A stretch of DNA of 33,077 nucleotides from positions 1 to 33,077 of the forward strand of contig CAZLQD010000007.1 in NCBI GenBank assembly GCA_964561605.1. The letters are read 5' to 3'. This DNA comes from JALUZX01 sp964561605 (GTDB taxonomy: Bacteria; Planctomycetota; UBA1135; JALUZX01). Positions 24,448 to 31,849 of the stretch are shown here, piece after piece. Position numbers and translations under genes: made by a program. Below the pieces are notes generated by a model. That model did not search any database. It was not told the origin of the DNA and saw only the letters and a program-made list of their open reading frames with translations. The first letter of the stretch is position 1; each line of letters starts with the position of its first letter.

Positions 24448-25946
24448 CAGAGCCCCTTTCTCCCAAGGGCCTGCCAGATGTCGAAGGCCTCCCGGCCCCG
24501 CCCCGCTCCGGCCCCGCCCCCGCCGGCCCGGGCCGGCCCGGCCAGGGCGGCCAGGAGGGCCGCCTCGGCCTTCTTGTCGGCCCGAGGCGTCCATCCTTCC
24601 ATGTACTTGGGGATGAAGTCCGTGCAGGTGTCCCCTTCCAGGAAGGCCTGGTGGGCCACCAGGTCCGCCAGGAAAGGAATGGACGTAGAAGGCCCCAGGA
24701 CCAGGTAGGACCGGAGGGCCCGCTCCATCCTCTCCGCAGCGGCCCGGCGGTCTTCGGCGAAACAGACCAGCTTGCTCAGCATGGGGTCGTAGAAGGTGGT
24801 CACCTCAGCCCCCTCGTAAACCCCCGTGTCGTTGCGGATCCCCGGCCCGGAAGGCTCCACCAGGGCCCGGATCACCCCGGAGCTCGGGAAGAAGTGGTTC
24901 GCCGGGTCCTCGGCGTAGATCCGGCACTCGATGGCGTGGCCCCGGCGGGTGATCTCCTTTTGCGTAAAAGCAAGGGGCTCGCCCGAGGCCACCATCACCT
25001 GGTGGCGCACCAGGTCGATCCCGCAGGTCATCTCGGTGACGGGATGCTCCACCTGGAGGCGGGTGTTCATCTCAAGGAAGTAGAACTTCCCCCCTTCGCC
25101 GAAGATGAACTCCACCGTGCCGGCGTTGGCGTATCCGGCGGCCCGGGCGGCCTCCACGGCGGCCTCCCCCATCTCTTCGCGAAGCCTCTCGTCCAGGGCC
25201 ACCGAGGGAGTCTCTTCCACGATCTTCTGGTGGCGGCGCTGGATGGAGCATTCCCGCTCGAAGAGGTGGACCGTCCGGCCATCCCGGTCGGCCAGGACCT
25301 GGAACTCGATGTGCCGGGGCCTTTCGATGAACTTCTCCAGGTAGACCGTGTCGTCGCCGAAGGCCTTGCCCGACTCCCGGCGGGCCGCCTCCAGGGAGGC
25401 CTCCAGCTCCTCGGCGGAGCGGACCACCCGCATCCCCTTGCCGCCCCCGCCGGCGGAGGCCTTGATCATCACCGGGTAGCCGATCCTCTCGGCCTCGGCC
25501 CGGGCCAGGGCGGGGTCGGAGAGGGCCGGCGAGCCGGGGATCACCGGCACCCCCGCCTTGGCCACGGCCTCCCGGGCGGTGAGCTTGTCCCCCATGAGGG
25601 CGATGGACTCGGGCGGCGGGCCGATCCAGACCAGGCCCGCCTCCTCCACGGCCTTCGCGAAGGAGGCGTTCTCCGCCAGGAAGCCGTAGCCCGGGTGGAC
25701 CGCGTCGGCCCCCATCGCCTTGGCCGCCGCCAGGATCTTCTCCTGGTCCAGGTAGGTCTCGAGGGGAGTGGTCCCCCCGAGGGGCGCCACCTGGTCGCAG
25801 ACCAGGGCGTGGAGGGCCGACAGATCCGGGTCCGATGCCACCCCCAGGGCGGCGATCCCCATTTCCTTCAAGGTGCGGGCGATCCGGACGGCGATCTCGC
25901 CCCTGTTGGCGATGAGCACCCGGCGGATCGTCCTCTTGCCTGCCAT
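24447..25946 (-). CDS. Biotin carboxylase subunit of acyl-CoA carboxylase
   Basis: This 499-residue ATP-grasp enzyme carboxylates biotin using ATP and bicarbonate. It starts RRVLIANRGEIAVRIARTLKE. It then has ADAVHPGYGFLAENA, the Gly-rich ATP loop KASAGGGGKGMRVV (about residues 168-181), HLFERECSIQRRHQKIVEE, and EMNTRLQVEHPVTEM with the catalytic residues. The last about 35 residues are a low-complexity Gly/Ala stretch ending GREAFDIWQALGRKGL. Unlike fused MccA/PccA proteins the biotin carrier is separate, encoded by the next gene. With the carboxyltransferase gene at the operon's start it should form 3-methylcrotonyl-CoA carboxylase; propionyl- or acetyl-CoA carboxylase is less likely given the other genes. 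GGAGG lies 7 nt before the ATG. Confidence 0.92.
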   Translation of the reverse strand: MAGKRTIRRVLIANRGEIAVRIARTLKEMGIAALGVASDPDLSALHALVCDQVAPLGGTTPLETYLDQEKILAAAKAMGADAVHPGYGFLAENASFAKAVEEAGLVWIGPPPESIALMGDKLTAREAVAKAGVPVIPGSPALSDPALARAEAERIGYPVMIKASAGGGGKGMRVVRSAEELEASLEAARRESGKAFGDDTVYLEKFIERPRHIEFQVLADRDGRTVHLFERECSIQRRHQKIVEETPSVALDERLREEMGEAAVEAARAAGYANAGTVEFIFGEGGKFYFLEMNTRLQVEHPVTEMTCGIDLVRHQVMVASGEPLAFTQKEITRRGHAIECRIYAEDPANHFFPSSGVIRALVEPSGPGIRNDTGVYEGAEVTTFYDPMLSKLVCFAEDRRAAAERMERALRSYLVLGPSTSIPFLADLVAHQAFLEGDTCTDFIPKYMEGWTPRADKKAEAALLAALAGPARAGGGGAGAGRGREAFDIWQALGRKGL

Positions 25947-25965
25947 CTCGGGCCTCCGTCCCGCC

Positions 25966-26355
25966 TCAGGCGGGCACCACCTTGTAGCCGTAGAACTTGA
26001 TGCCCTTCTCGCCGTCCTGGCTGATCTTGCGGAAGACCACCCGGACTTCCCGGCCGATGGAGAGGGACTCGGGGTCGCAGTCGGCCACCATGGCCGTGAT
26101 CCGCCCCCCTCCCTCGAGCTCCACGATGGCCACGGCGTAGGGCGTCTCGTAGGTGTGCGCCGGCGGCGGGACGCGGATCACCGTATACGTAAGGATCTTC
26201 CCCTTGTCCGAGAGCCGCACCTCCTCGAACTCCCGGGAGCCGCACTCGTCGCAGACCAGCCGGCCCGGGAAGAAGACCTTGCCGCAGCCCTTGCACTTGG
26301 CCGCCTCCAGGCGGTAGCGCCTGCCCCGCTCCCTCCAGATTCTCGCGACGGTCAT
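25966..26355 (-). CDS. DUF35 Zn-ribbon/OB-fold protein, thiolase/HMG-CoA synthase partner
   Basis: This 129-residue protein has a rubredoxin-like zinc ribbon (CKGCGKVFFPGRLVCDECGS, four Cys, about residues 21-40) followed by an OB-fold domain (about 45-128). This is the DUF35 architecture. In archaea DUF35 bridges acetoacetyl-CoA thiolase and HMG-CoA synthase in a complex that hands over the intermediate. Here it follows the thiolase gene with one base between stop and ATG, and the HMG-CoA synthase gene is just before that, the same trio. A similar DUF35-thiolase pair acts in anaerobic toluene degradation (BbsAB), an alternative role if the thiolase is not acetoacetyl-CoA specific. No catalytic role is expected. 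Confidence 0.88.
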   Translation of the reverse strand: MTVARIWRERGRRYRLEAAKCKGCGKVFFPGRLVCDECGSREFEEVRLSDKGKILTYTVIRVPPPAHTYETPYAVAIVELEGGGRITAMVADCDPESLSIGREVRVVFRKISQDGEKGIKFYGYKVVPA

Positions 26356-26356
26356 C

Positions 26357-27514
26357 TCACATCACCTCCAGGATATGCACGGCGCTCGTTCCGCCGCTTC
26401 CGCCCATGTTGTGGCAAAGCCCGCGCTTCGCCCCCTTCACCTGCCTCTTCCCCGCCTCGCCGCGGAGCTGCTTGTAGATCTCGATGGCCTGGGCCACGCC
26501 CGTGGCGCCCACGGGATGCCCCTTGGACTTGAGGCCGCCCGAGGTGTTGACCGGGATCTTCCCGTCCAGGGCCGTGTGGCCCGCCTCGGTGAACTCGCCG
26601 CCCTTACCCTTCTCCGTAAATCCCAGGTCCTCCACCAGGCAGATCTCGGAGATGGTGAAGCAGTCGTGCACCTCGGCCAGGTCGATGTCGCCCGGGCCCA
26701 CGCCCGCCTGCTTGTAGGCCTTCTCGGCCGCCGCCTTGGCCGACCCGATGGTGACCAGGCTCTTCCTCGAGTGGAGGGCCATGGAATCGGTGGCCACCGC
26801 CGAGGCGGCGATCTTGATCGGCGCCGGGTTGAACTTCTTCGCCAGGTCCGCCGGGCAGAGGATCACCGCCGCCGCCCCGTCGGTCACGGGCGAGCAGTCC
26901 AGGATGTGGAGCGGGTCGGCCACGAGCACCGAGTTGAGCACGGTCTCCACGGTGATCTCCATCTGGAACTGGGCCACCGGGTTCATCGTGCCGTTGTGGT
27001 GGTTCTTGACCGAGGCGGCGGCGAGCTGCTCGGGCGTCGTGCCGAACTCGTGCATGTGCCGCCGGGCCATCATGGCGTAGAGCCCCGGGAAGGTCACGCC
27101 GTTGAAGGCCTCCCACTCGAAGTCCGACGCAGCGGCGAGCGCCAGGGTGGCCTCGCTCCCGTCCACGTCGGTCATCTTCTCCACGCCGCCCACGAGTACG
27201 ATGTCACTCGCCCCGGAGGCAACCTCCAGGTATCCCAGCCGGAGCGCGTTGCCCCCCGAGGCGCAGGCCGACTCCACCCGCACCGCCGGAATCGGCGCCA
27301 CGCCCAGGTAGTCGGCGAGCAAGCTCGAGATGTGCTCCTGGCCCGTGAAGAGCCCGCTCGACATGCAGGCCACGTACATCGAATCGACATGGTCCACGCC
27401 GGCGTCGTCGATGGCCCGCAAGGCCGCCTCGACGTAGAGGTCGCGGAGGGATTTCTCCCAGAGCTCCCCCCACCGGTCGTTCATTCCCACTCCGATGATC
27501 GCTACTTCTCTCAT
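26357..27514 (-). CDS. Archaeal/SCP-x-type thiolase (acetoacetyl-CoA thiolase candidate)
   Basis: This 385-residue thiolase begins EVAIIGVGMNDRWGELWEKS, the style of archaeal and SCP-x-type thiolases rather than classical bacterial AtoB. The nucleophilic Cys lies in VRVESACASGGNALRLG (about residue 84). The C-terminal active-site histidine is in GGLKSKGHPVGATG (about 336-349), and CHNMGGSGGTSAVHILE closes the protein. The usual second Cys motif (CxG) of classical thiolases is absent, as in this subfamily. Together with the adjacent HMG-CoA synthase (21 bp upstream) and DUF35 (1 bp downstream) it probably interconverts two acetyl-CoA and acetoacetyl-CoA within a complex. Confidence 0.88.
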   Translation of the reverse strand: MREVAIIGVGMNDRWGELWEKSLRDLYVEAALRAIDDAGVDHVDSMYVACMSSGLFTGQEHISSLLADYLGVAPIPAVRVESACASGGNALRLGYLEVASGASDIVLVGGVEKMTDVDGSEATLALAAASDFEWEAFNGVTFPGLYAMMARRHMHEFGTTPEQLAAASVKNHHNGTMNPVAQFQMEITVETVLNSVLVADPLHILDCSPVTDGAAAVILCPADLAKKFNPAPIKIAASAVATDSMALHSRKSLVTIGSAKAAAEKAYKQAGVGPGDIDLAEVHDCFTISEICLVEDLGFTEKGKGGEFTEAGHTALDGKIPVNTSGGLKSKGHPVGATGVAQAIEIYKQLRGEAGKRQVKGAKRGLCHNMGGSGGTSAVHILEVM

Positions 27515-27535
27515 GGTCGCTTTCCCCCTTCCGGG

Positions 27536-28579
27536 TCAAACCCTGATCTTGCCGCGGAAGGCGGCATACTGGCCGTAGGTGAGGTAGATGGGATCGTCGG
27601 CGAGCTGGGCCCGAAGCTTGGGCGCCTTGTCCTGGAGGGCCGGAAGCTCGGAGGTCGTCTCGAAGACGAAGCCGTCGCTTCCCGCCCCGGAGCCGAAGCT
27701 CACCATGAGGATCCGGTCGCCCGGCTTTGCGATGTCCAGGGTGGCGGCGAGCCCCATGGGCGAGGCCCCCGAGTAGGTGTTGCCGAGGATCGGCACCACC
27801 CAGCCCGGCTCGATCTGCTCCTTCTTGAAGCCCAGGATCTTGCCCGCCCGCATGGGGAACTTGCCGTTGGGCATGTGGAAGACGGCGTAGGCGAAGTCCG
27901 AAGGCTTCATGCCCGCCTTCTCCATGACGATCCGGGCGCAGGAGAGCAGGTGGTGGAAGTAGGCCGGCTCGCCGGTGAACCGCCCGCCGTGCTGGGGATA
28001 GAACTCGTGTTCCCGCCGCCAGAAGTCGGGCGTGTCCGTGGCGTAGCTGTGGGTCTCCACCACCTCGGCCACCACCTTCTCCCTCCCGAAGAGGAAGGCC
28101 GCGCCGCCGGCCGAGGCCGAATACTCGAGAGCGTTGGCCGGCGCGCCCTGGGACGTGTCCGCCCCGATCCCGAATGCGTATTTCATCTTCCCCGAGTCGA
28201 CCAGGCTCCACGCCAGGAACATCCCCTGGGAGCCCGCCTTGCAGGCGAACTCCAGGTCGGCCGTATGGAAGTCGGGGTGCATCCCGATCGCCTCGGCCAC
28301 GGTCACACCCGAGGGCTTGACCGCATAAGGATGGGACTCGGAGCCGATGTAGATGGCCCCGATGTCCTTGGGGTCCACGTAGGACGCCCGCTGGAGGGCG
28401 TAGCGGGCCGCCTCCACGGAGATGGTGATGGTGTCCTGGTCGGGTCCCGGGACGGTCTTCTCCCGGAGCATGAGCCCCTTCTTGAAGGACTCGGCGTCCT
28501 CGCCCCACTGGCGGGCGATCTCCTCGACCTTGATCCGATACTTGGGGACCGACGTGCCCCAGCCTACGATACCTGCCAT
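27536..28579 (-). CDS. Archaeal-type hydroxymethylglutaryl-CoA synthase
   Basis: This 347-residue protein matches the archaeal HMG-CoA synthase family in length and motifs. It starts AGIVGWGTSVPKYRIK. The Glu-Cys-His set is present: E81 in IYIGSESHPYAVKPS, the nucleophile C113 in LEFACKAGSQGM, and the His in YAVFHMPNGKFP (about residue 238). PILGNTYSGASPMGLAATLD and LMVSFGSGAGSDGF follow as in the family. It joins acetyl-CoA and acetoacetyl-CoA to HMG-CoA, or could cleave HMG-CoA in reverse. Start ATG has GGAGG at 7 nt. It lies between a methylglutaconyl-CoA hydratase-like gene, whose product would be HMG-CoA, and the thiolase gene. Archaeal-type enzyme in a bacterial leucine-type operon suggests old horizontal transfer. 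Confidence 0.9.
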   Translation of the reverse strand: MAGIVGWGTSVPKYRIKVEEIARQWGEDAESFKKGLMLREKTVPGPDQDTITISVEAARYALQRASYVDPKDIGAIYIGSESHPYAVKPSGVTVAEAIGMHPDFHTADLEFACKAGSQGMFLAWSLVDSGKMKYAFGIGADTSQGAPANALEYSASAGGAAFLFGREKVVAEVVETHSYATDTPDFWRREHEFYPQHGGRFTGEPAYFHHLLSCARIVMEKAGMKPSDFAYAVFHMPNGKFPMRAGKILGFKKEQIEPGWVVPILGNTYSGASPMGLAATLDIAKPGDRILMVSFGSGAGSDGFVFETTSELPALQDKAPKLRAQLADDPIYLTYGQYAAFRGKIRV

Positions 28580-28611
28580 AGATCAGCCTCCGGCATACCT
28601 GCCTCGTCCTG

Positions 28612-28631
28612 GGCCCGCACGGGGGCGGGCC
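28612..28631 (-). other. Intra-operon hairpin upstream of HMG-CoA synthase gene
   Basis: GGCCCGC (28612-28618) pairs with GCGGGCC (28625-28631) around a 6-nt loop in the 67-bp gap between the hydratase and HMG-CoA synthase genes, the widest gap in this operon. It may tune downstream expression; no U-run follows. Confidence 0.35.
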
Positions 28632-28646
28632 GCCTTGGTTTCTCGT

Positions 28647-29447
28647 TCACTTTCCGTCGTCCTCCACGCTCCAGGAGGGGCGCCGTTTCTCCAGGAAGGC
28701 GCTCATGCCCTCCTGGCCTTCCGGGCCCGTCCTGAGCTTGGCGATGATGTCCACCGTGTAGTCTCGTATCTCTTCGGGCGGATGGGATCCCACCCGCTCG
28801 ATCACCTCCTTGCACCACCGAAGCGCATCCGGCCCGGCAGAGAGGAAGCGCCGGATGTAGGACGCCGCCTCCTCCTCCAGCTCCCCGGGCGCCACCACCC
28901 TGTGGGAGAGGCCGATCGCCAGGCTCTCTTCGGCCGAGAGCTTGCGGCCCGTCAGCATCAGCTCCCTGCAGCGCCCCTCCCCCACCTTGCGGACCAGGAA
29001 GTAGGAGATCACCGCCGGGATGAGGCCGAGGCGCACCTCGGAGAGGCGGAAGAAGGCCTCCTTCGAAGTCACCACCACGTCGCAGGTGGCCACGAAGCCC
29101 ACGCCCCCGCCGATGGCCGGGCCGTTGACGAGGGCAATGGTGGGCTTTGGATACTCGTAGATCGTATAAAAGAGGTCCGCCAGCAGGGCAGAGTCCTTCA
29201 CAGTCTCCTCGTAGGAGAGCTCCAGGGCCGTCCGCATCCAGTTGAGATCCGCTCCGGCGCAAAACGCCGACCCTGCGCCCGTGAAGAGGACCACCCGCAC
29301 ATCCGGGTCGTCGCGGTGCGCCCGGAGGATCTCCAGGGCCTGGACCATGAGATCCGAGTCCAGGGCGTTGCGGAGCTCCGGCCGGTTGAGGGTGATCCGC
29401 AGGACCTTGCCTTCCAGGGTTTCCAGGACCTTTTTCCCGCCTCCCAA
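28647..29447 (-). CDS. liuC: Enoyl-CoA hydratase family, methylglutaconyl-CoA hydratase type
   Basis: This 266-residue crotonase-fold protein should hydrate 3-methylglutaconyl-CoA to HMG-CoA. The oxyanion-hole segments are FCAGADLNWMR (about residues 61-71) and PAIGGGVGFVATCD. ADLNWM, SEVRLGLIPAVISYFLV and the catalytic Glu region fit LiuC/AUH-type hydratases better than general EchA. The start is a TTG at 29447, supported by AAAGGAGGAAGG just upstream and by the lack of any ATG or GTG before the conserved fold. A weaker start would lower its yield relative to the carboxyltransferase. It follows that gene by 16 bp and precedes HMG-CoA synthase, the order expected for a pathway between methylcrotonyl-CoA and acetoacetyl-CoA. 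Confidence 0.85.
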   Translation of the reverse strand: MGGGKKVLETLEGKVLRITLNRPELRNALDSDLMVQALEILRAHRDDPDVRVVLFTGAGSAFCAGADLNWMRTALELSYEETVKDSALLADLFYTIYEYPKPTIALVNGPAIGGGVGFVATCDVVVTSKEAFFRLSEVRLGLIPAVISYFLVRKVGEGRCRELMLTGRKLSAEESLAIGLSHRVVAPGELEEEAASYIRRFLSAGPDALRWCKEVIERVGSHPPEEIRDYTVDIIAKLRTGPEGQEGMSAFLEKRRPSWSVEDDGK

Positions 29448-29463
29448 CCTTCCTCCTTTGTCC

Positions 29464-31071
29464 TTAGAACCGGAAAATACCGAAGTCCCGCTTGGGGCGG
29501 GGCGCGTTGAGAACCACCGAGAGGGCCATGCCGAGGGTGTCCCTCGTCTCCACAGGGTCCAGGATGCCGTCGTCCCAGAGCCTCGCCGTGGAGTAGTAAG
29601 GATGGCCCTCCCGCTCGTATTTCTCCAGGATGGGCCGGACCAGCTCCTCCTCTTCCTCCTTGGACATGGACTTGCCCTGGCGGGCGAGCTGGTCCTTCTT
29701 GACCGTGAGGAGCACGTCGGCGGCCTGCTGGCCCCCCATGACCGAGATCCGGGCGCCGGGCCACATCCAGAGGAAGCGGGGCTGGTAGGCCCTCCCGCAC
29801 ATGCCGTAGTTGCCGGCGCCGTAGGAGCCGCCGAGGATCACCGTGAGCTTGGGGACCGAGGCGTTGGAGACGGCGTTGACCATCTTGGCCCCGTCCTTGG
29901 CGATGCCCCCCTGCTCGTACTCCCTTCCGATGATGAAGCCCGTGATGTTCTGGAGGAAGAGCAGGGGGATGCCCCGGTAGTCGCACATCTCGATGAAGTG
30001 GGTCGCTTTCAGGGCCGACTCGGAGAAGAGGACGCCGTTGTTGGCGAGGATCCCCACTTTCCAGCCCCAGATCCGGGCGAAGCCGCAGACCAGGGTGGGC
30101 CCGTAGAGGGGCTTGAACTCGTGGAACCTGGAGCCGTCCACGATCCGGGCGATGACTTCGCGAACCTCGAAGGGCTTTCGGAGGTTGACCGGGACGATGC
30201 CGTAGAGCTCCTCCGGGTCGTAGGCCGGGGGCTCGGGCTCGGCCCAGTCCAGGTCGAGCTTGGAGGGAGGCCGGAGGTTCTCCACGATCTCCCGGGTGAT
30301 CCGGAGGGCGTCTTCGTCGTCCTTGGCCGGGTAGTCGGCCACCCCGGAGATCCGGGTGTGGACATCGCAGCCCCCGAGCTCCTCGGGAGTCACCTCCTCG
30401 CCCGTGGCGGCCTTCACCAGGGGCGGGCCGCCCAGGTAGATCGTGCCCCTTCCCTTGACGATCACCGCCTCGTCGCTCATGGCCGGGATGTAGGCGCCGC
30501 CGGCCGTGCAGGCCCCCAGCACCACGCTGATCTGGGGGATGCCCCGGGCCGAGAGGACCGCCTGGTTGTAGAAGATCCGGCCGAAGTGGAGCTTGTCGGG
30601 GAACACCTCGTCCTGCATGGGCAAGAAGGCGCCCCCCGAGTCCACCAGGTAGATGCAGGGCAGGTGGTTTTCGAGAGCGATCTCCTGGGCCCGGAGGTGC
30701 TTCTTCACCGTCAGCGGGAAGTAGGTGCCCCCCTTCACCGTGGGGTCGTTGGCCACGATCATCACTTCCCGGCCCTGGACCTTGCCGATGCCCGTGACGA
30801 TGCCCGCCGCCGGCACCTCCACGTCGTAGACCCCGTGGGCCGCCAGGGGCGAGAGCTCCAGGAAGGGCGTGTCCCGGTCCAGGAGGAGCTCGATCCTTCG
30901 GCGCACCGGGAGCTTGCCAAGCTGGGCCTGGCGCTCCTGGGCCCTGGGCGGGCCCCCCGCCCGGGCCCGGGCCAGCTTCTCCCGCAGGTCCTCCACCAGA
31001 GCCAGGTAAGCCTCCCGGTTCTCCCGGAAAGCCCCGTCCGAAGCCCGGACCCTCGAAAGAATCCTCTTCAT
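29464..31071 (-). CDS. liuB: Methylcrotonyl-CoA carboxylase carboxyltransferase subunit
   Basis: This 535-residue protein moves the carboxyl group from biotin to the acyl-CoA. The N-terminal crotonase-like domain has IVANDPTVKGGTYFPLTVKK and CIYLVDSGGAFLPMQDEVF. The middle has GACTAGGAYIPAMSDEAVIV, then GTIYLGGPPLVKAATGEEV, a phrase typical of methylcrotonyl-CoA carboxylase beta. The C-terminal domain has LFLQNITGFIIGREYEQGGI, SVMGGQQAADVL and YYSTARLWDDGILDPVETRDTLG. Propionyl-CoA carboxylase beta proteins differ at these places. The ATG at 31071 has AGGAG at 7 nt and is preferred over a GTG eight codons upstream. It is the first gene of the leftward operon; the biotin carboxylase and carrier are encoded four genes later. 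Confidence 0.9.
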   Translation of the reverse strand: MKRILSRVRASDGAFRENREAYLALVEDLREKLARARAGGPPRAQERQAQLGKLPVRRRIELLLDRDTPFLELSPLAAHGVYDVEVPAAGIVTGIGKVQGREVMIVANDPTVKGGTYFPLTVKKHLRAQEIALENHLPCIYLVDSGGAFLPMQDEVFPDKLHFGRIFYNQAVLSARGIPQISVVLGACTAGGAYIPAMSDEAVIVKGRGTIYLGGPPLVKAATGEEVTPEELGGCDVHTRISGVADYPAKDDEDALRITREIVENLRPPSKLDLDWAEPEPPAYDPEELYGIVPVNLRKPFEVREVIARIVDGSRFHEFKPLYGPTLVCGFARIWGWKVGILANNGVLFSESALKATHFIEMCDYRGIPLLFLQNITGFIIGREYEQGGIAKDGAKMVNAVSNASVPKLTVILGGSYGAGNYGMCGRAYQPRFLWMWPGARISVMGGQQAADVLLTVKKDQLARQGKSMSKEEEEELVRPILEKYEREGHPYYSTARLWDDGILDPVETRDTLGMALSVVLNAPRPKRDFGIFRF

Positions 31072-31560
31072 ACCGCCGCTCCTGACAAACAACACCCCCC
31101 CAAAAGGGGAAGAAGCCCCAAGCCCAGCGGCCCGGAGCCCGAAGGGCCAAAGGCCCTAGAGCCCCAAGCCCCAAGACCTTCGGCCCGAAGACCCGGCCCC
31201 GAAGACCCGAAAGCCAAGGCCCAAAACCAGGCCCCAAGAGCCCCGGCCCCAAAAAGACCAGGCCCAAAAAGCCCAAACCCAGGCCCCCAGGCCCAGAACC
31301 CAGGGACCCCAACCAAAGAATCCCAGGCCCCAGACAGCCCAAAAGCCCAAGGCCCCCAAGACCCCGGCCCCCACAAAAGGAGAGACCAAAGCCCCAGGAA
31401 CAGCCAAGAAATGCTCTCTAGGCTCCCCCCAAGAAAGCCCCAAGGGGAAACCCAGATTCTAGGAAAGAACCCCAACAGAGGCCAAAAGAAAGCGGCCGGG
31501 CCAAGAAGCCCGGCTTACCTCTCCCCCACTTCGAGCAATTCAACCCAGCCCACTTGCCGG
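31072..31560. repeat. Low-complexity, T-depleted stretch (G-run array on the operon's sense strand)
   Basis: This region upstream of the carboxylase operon is made of irregular units of GGCCC, CCCAAG and CCAAAA. On the + strand T is almost absent: 31181-31320 has none, and 31181-31411 has one. The other strand, which would be the operon leader, is therefore nearly free of A and full of G-runs. For example 31338-31372 reads on + as C3-N5-C3-N4-C5-N4-C4-N2-C5, a canonical G-quadruplex pattern on the - strand. Open frames through it encode only Gly/Pro/Leu or Pro/Lys repeats and I do not regard them as genes. The promoter of the operon should be in or beyond it; none is recognisable. Confidence 0.8.
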
Positions 31561-31849
31561 ACAACATACAAAAAACCCCCGCCTCCAACGACCGTTGAAA
31601 TTTTGCCTCCCCCATCCCTTTGCCCCGCCTATATCCGCAACATGGTCACCAATAAGAAACAAAAGCCTTGGCGGCTTACAGTAATTGTTGGCTGACACCA
31701 TTTCCAAATCCCTTAAATTACACTCGCGCGCCAAGACACAAAATCCTGCCCACTGACAACAAATAGCATTTAATGTTATACCCATTAAACATTAAACATT
31801 CAAAAAAAACCCTACCAACCTAAAAAAGCCTAACACAGATCAATCTCCC
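31561..31849. other. AT-rich junction without a clear gene
   Basis: Base composition changes here from very GC-rich to AT-rich and stays so to the window's end, marking a probable border of acquired DNA. An 81-codon frame on the - strand (31540-31785) spans the border but shows no family features. No tRNA, integrase or attachment-site repeat was found. Confidence 0.6.
31769..31796 (-). terminator. AT-rich stem-loop downstream of the reverse transcriptase gene
   Basis: TTTAATGTT (31769-31777) pairs with AACATTAAA (31788-31796) around a 10-nt loop, 53 bp after the reverse transcriptase stop. The right arm lies within a short tandem ATTAAAC repeat. It could end that transcript or be part of an associated structured RNA. 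Confidence 0.3.

Noticed and set aside
26375..28735. Long antisense frame opposite the thiolase and HMG-CoA synthase genes
   Set aside because: Shadow frame of two clearly recognised proteins; rich in Arg/Gly/Val/His with no domain.
29464..31071. Propionyl-CoA carboxylase beta subunit
   Set aside because: The GTIYLGGPPLVKAATGEEV and YYSTARLWDDGILDP phrases and the LiuC/HMG-CoA neighbours favour methylcrotonyl-CoA carboxylase.
29198..31342. 714-codon frame on the - strand through the T-depleted tract
   Set aside because: Frame-shifted shadow of the carboxyltransferase gene, extended by Gly/Leu/Pro repeats of the low-complexity tract.
31540..31785. 81-codon frame on the - strand at the composition border
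   Set aside because: Spans the border between the GC-rich tract and AT-rich DNA, has no recognisable family feature and no clear ribosome site; left unannotated.
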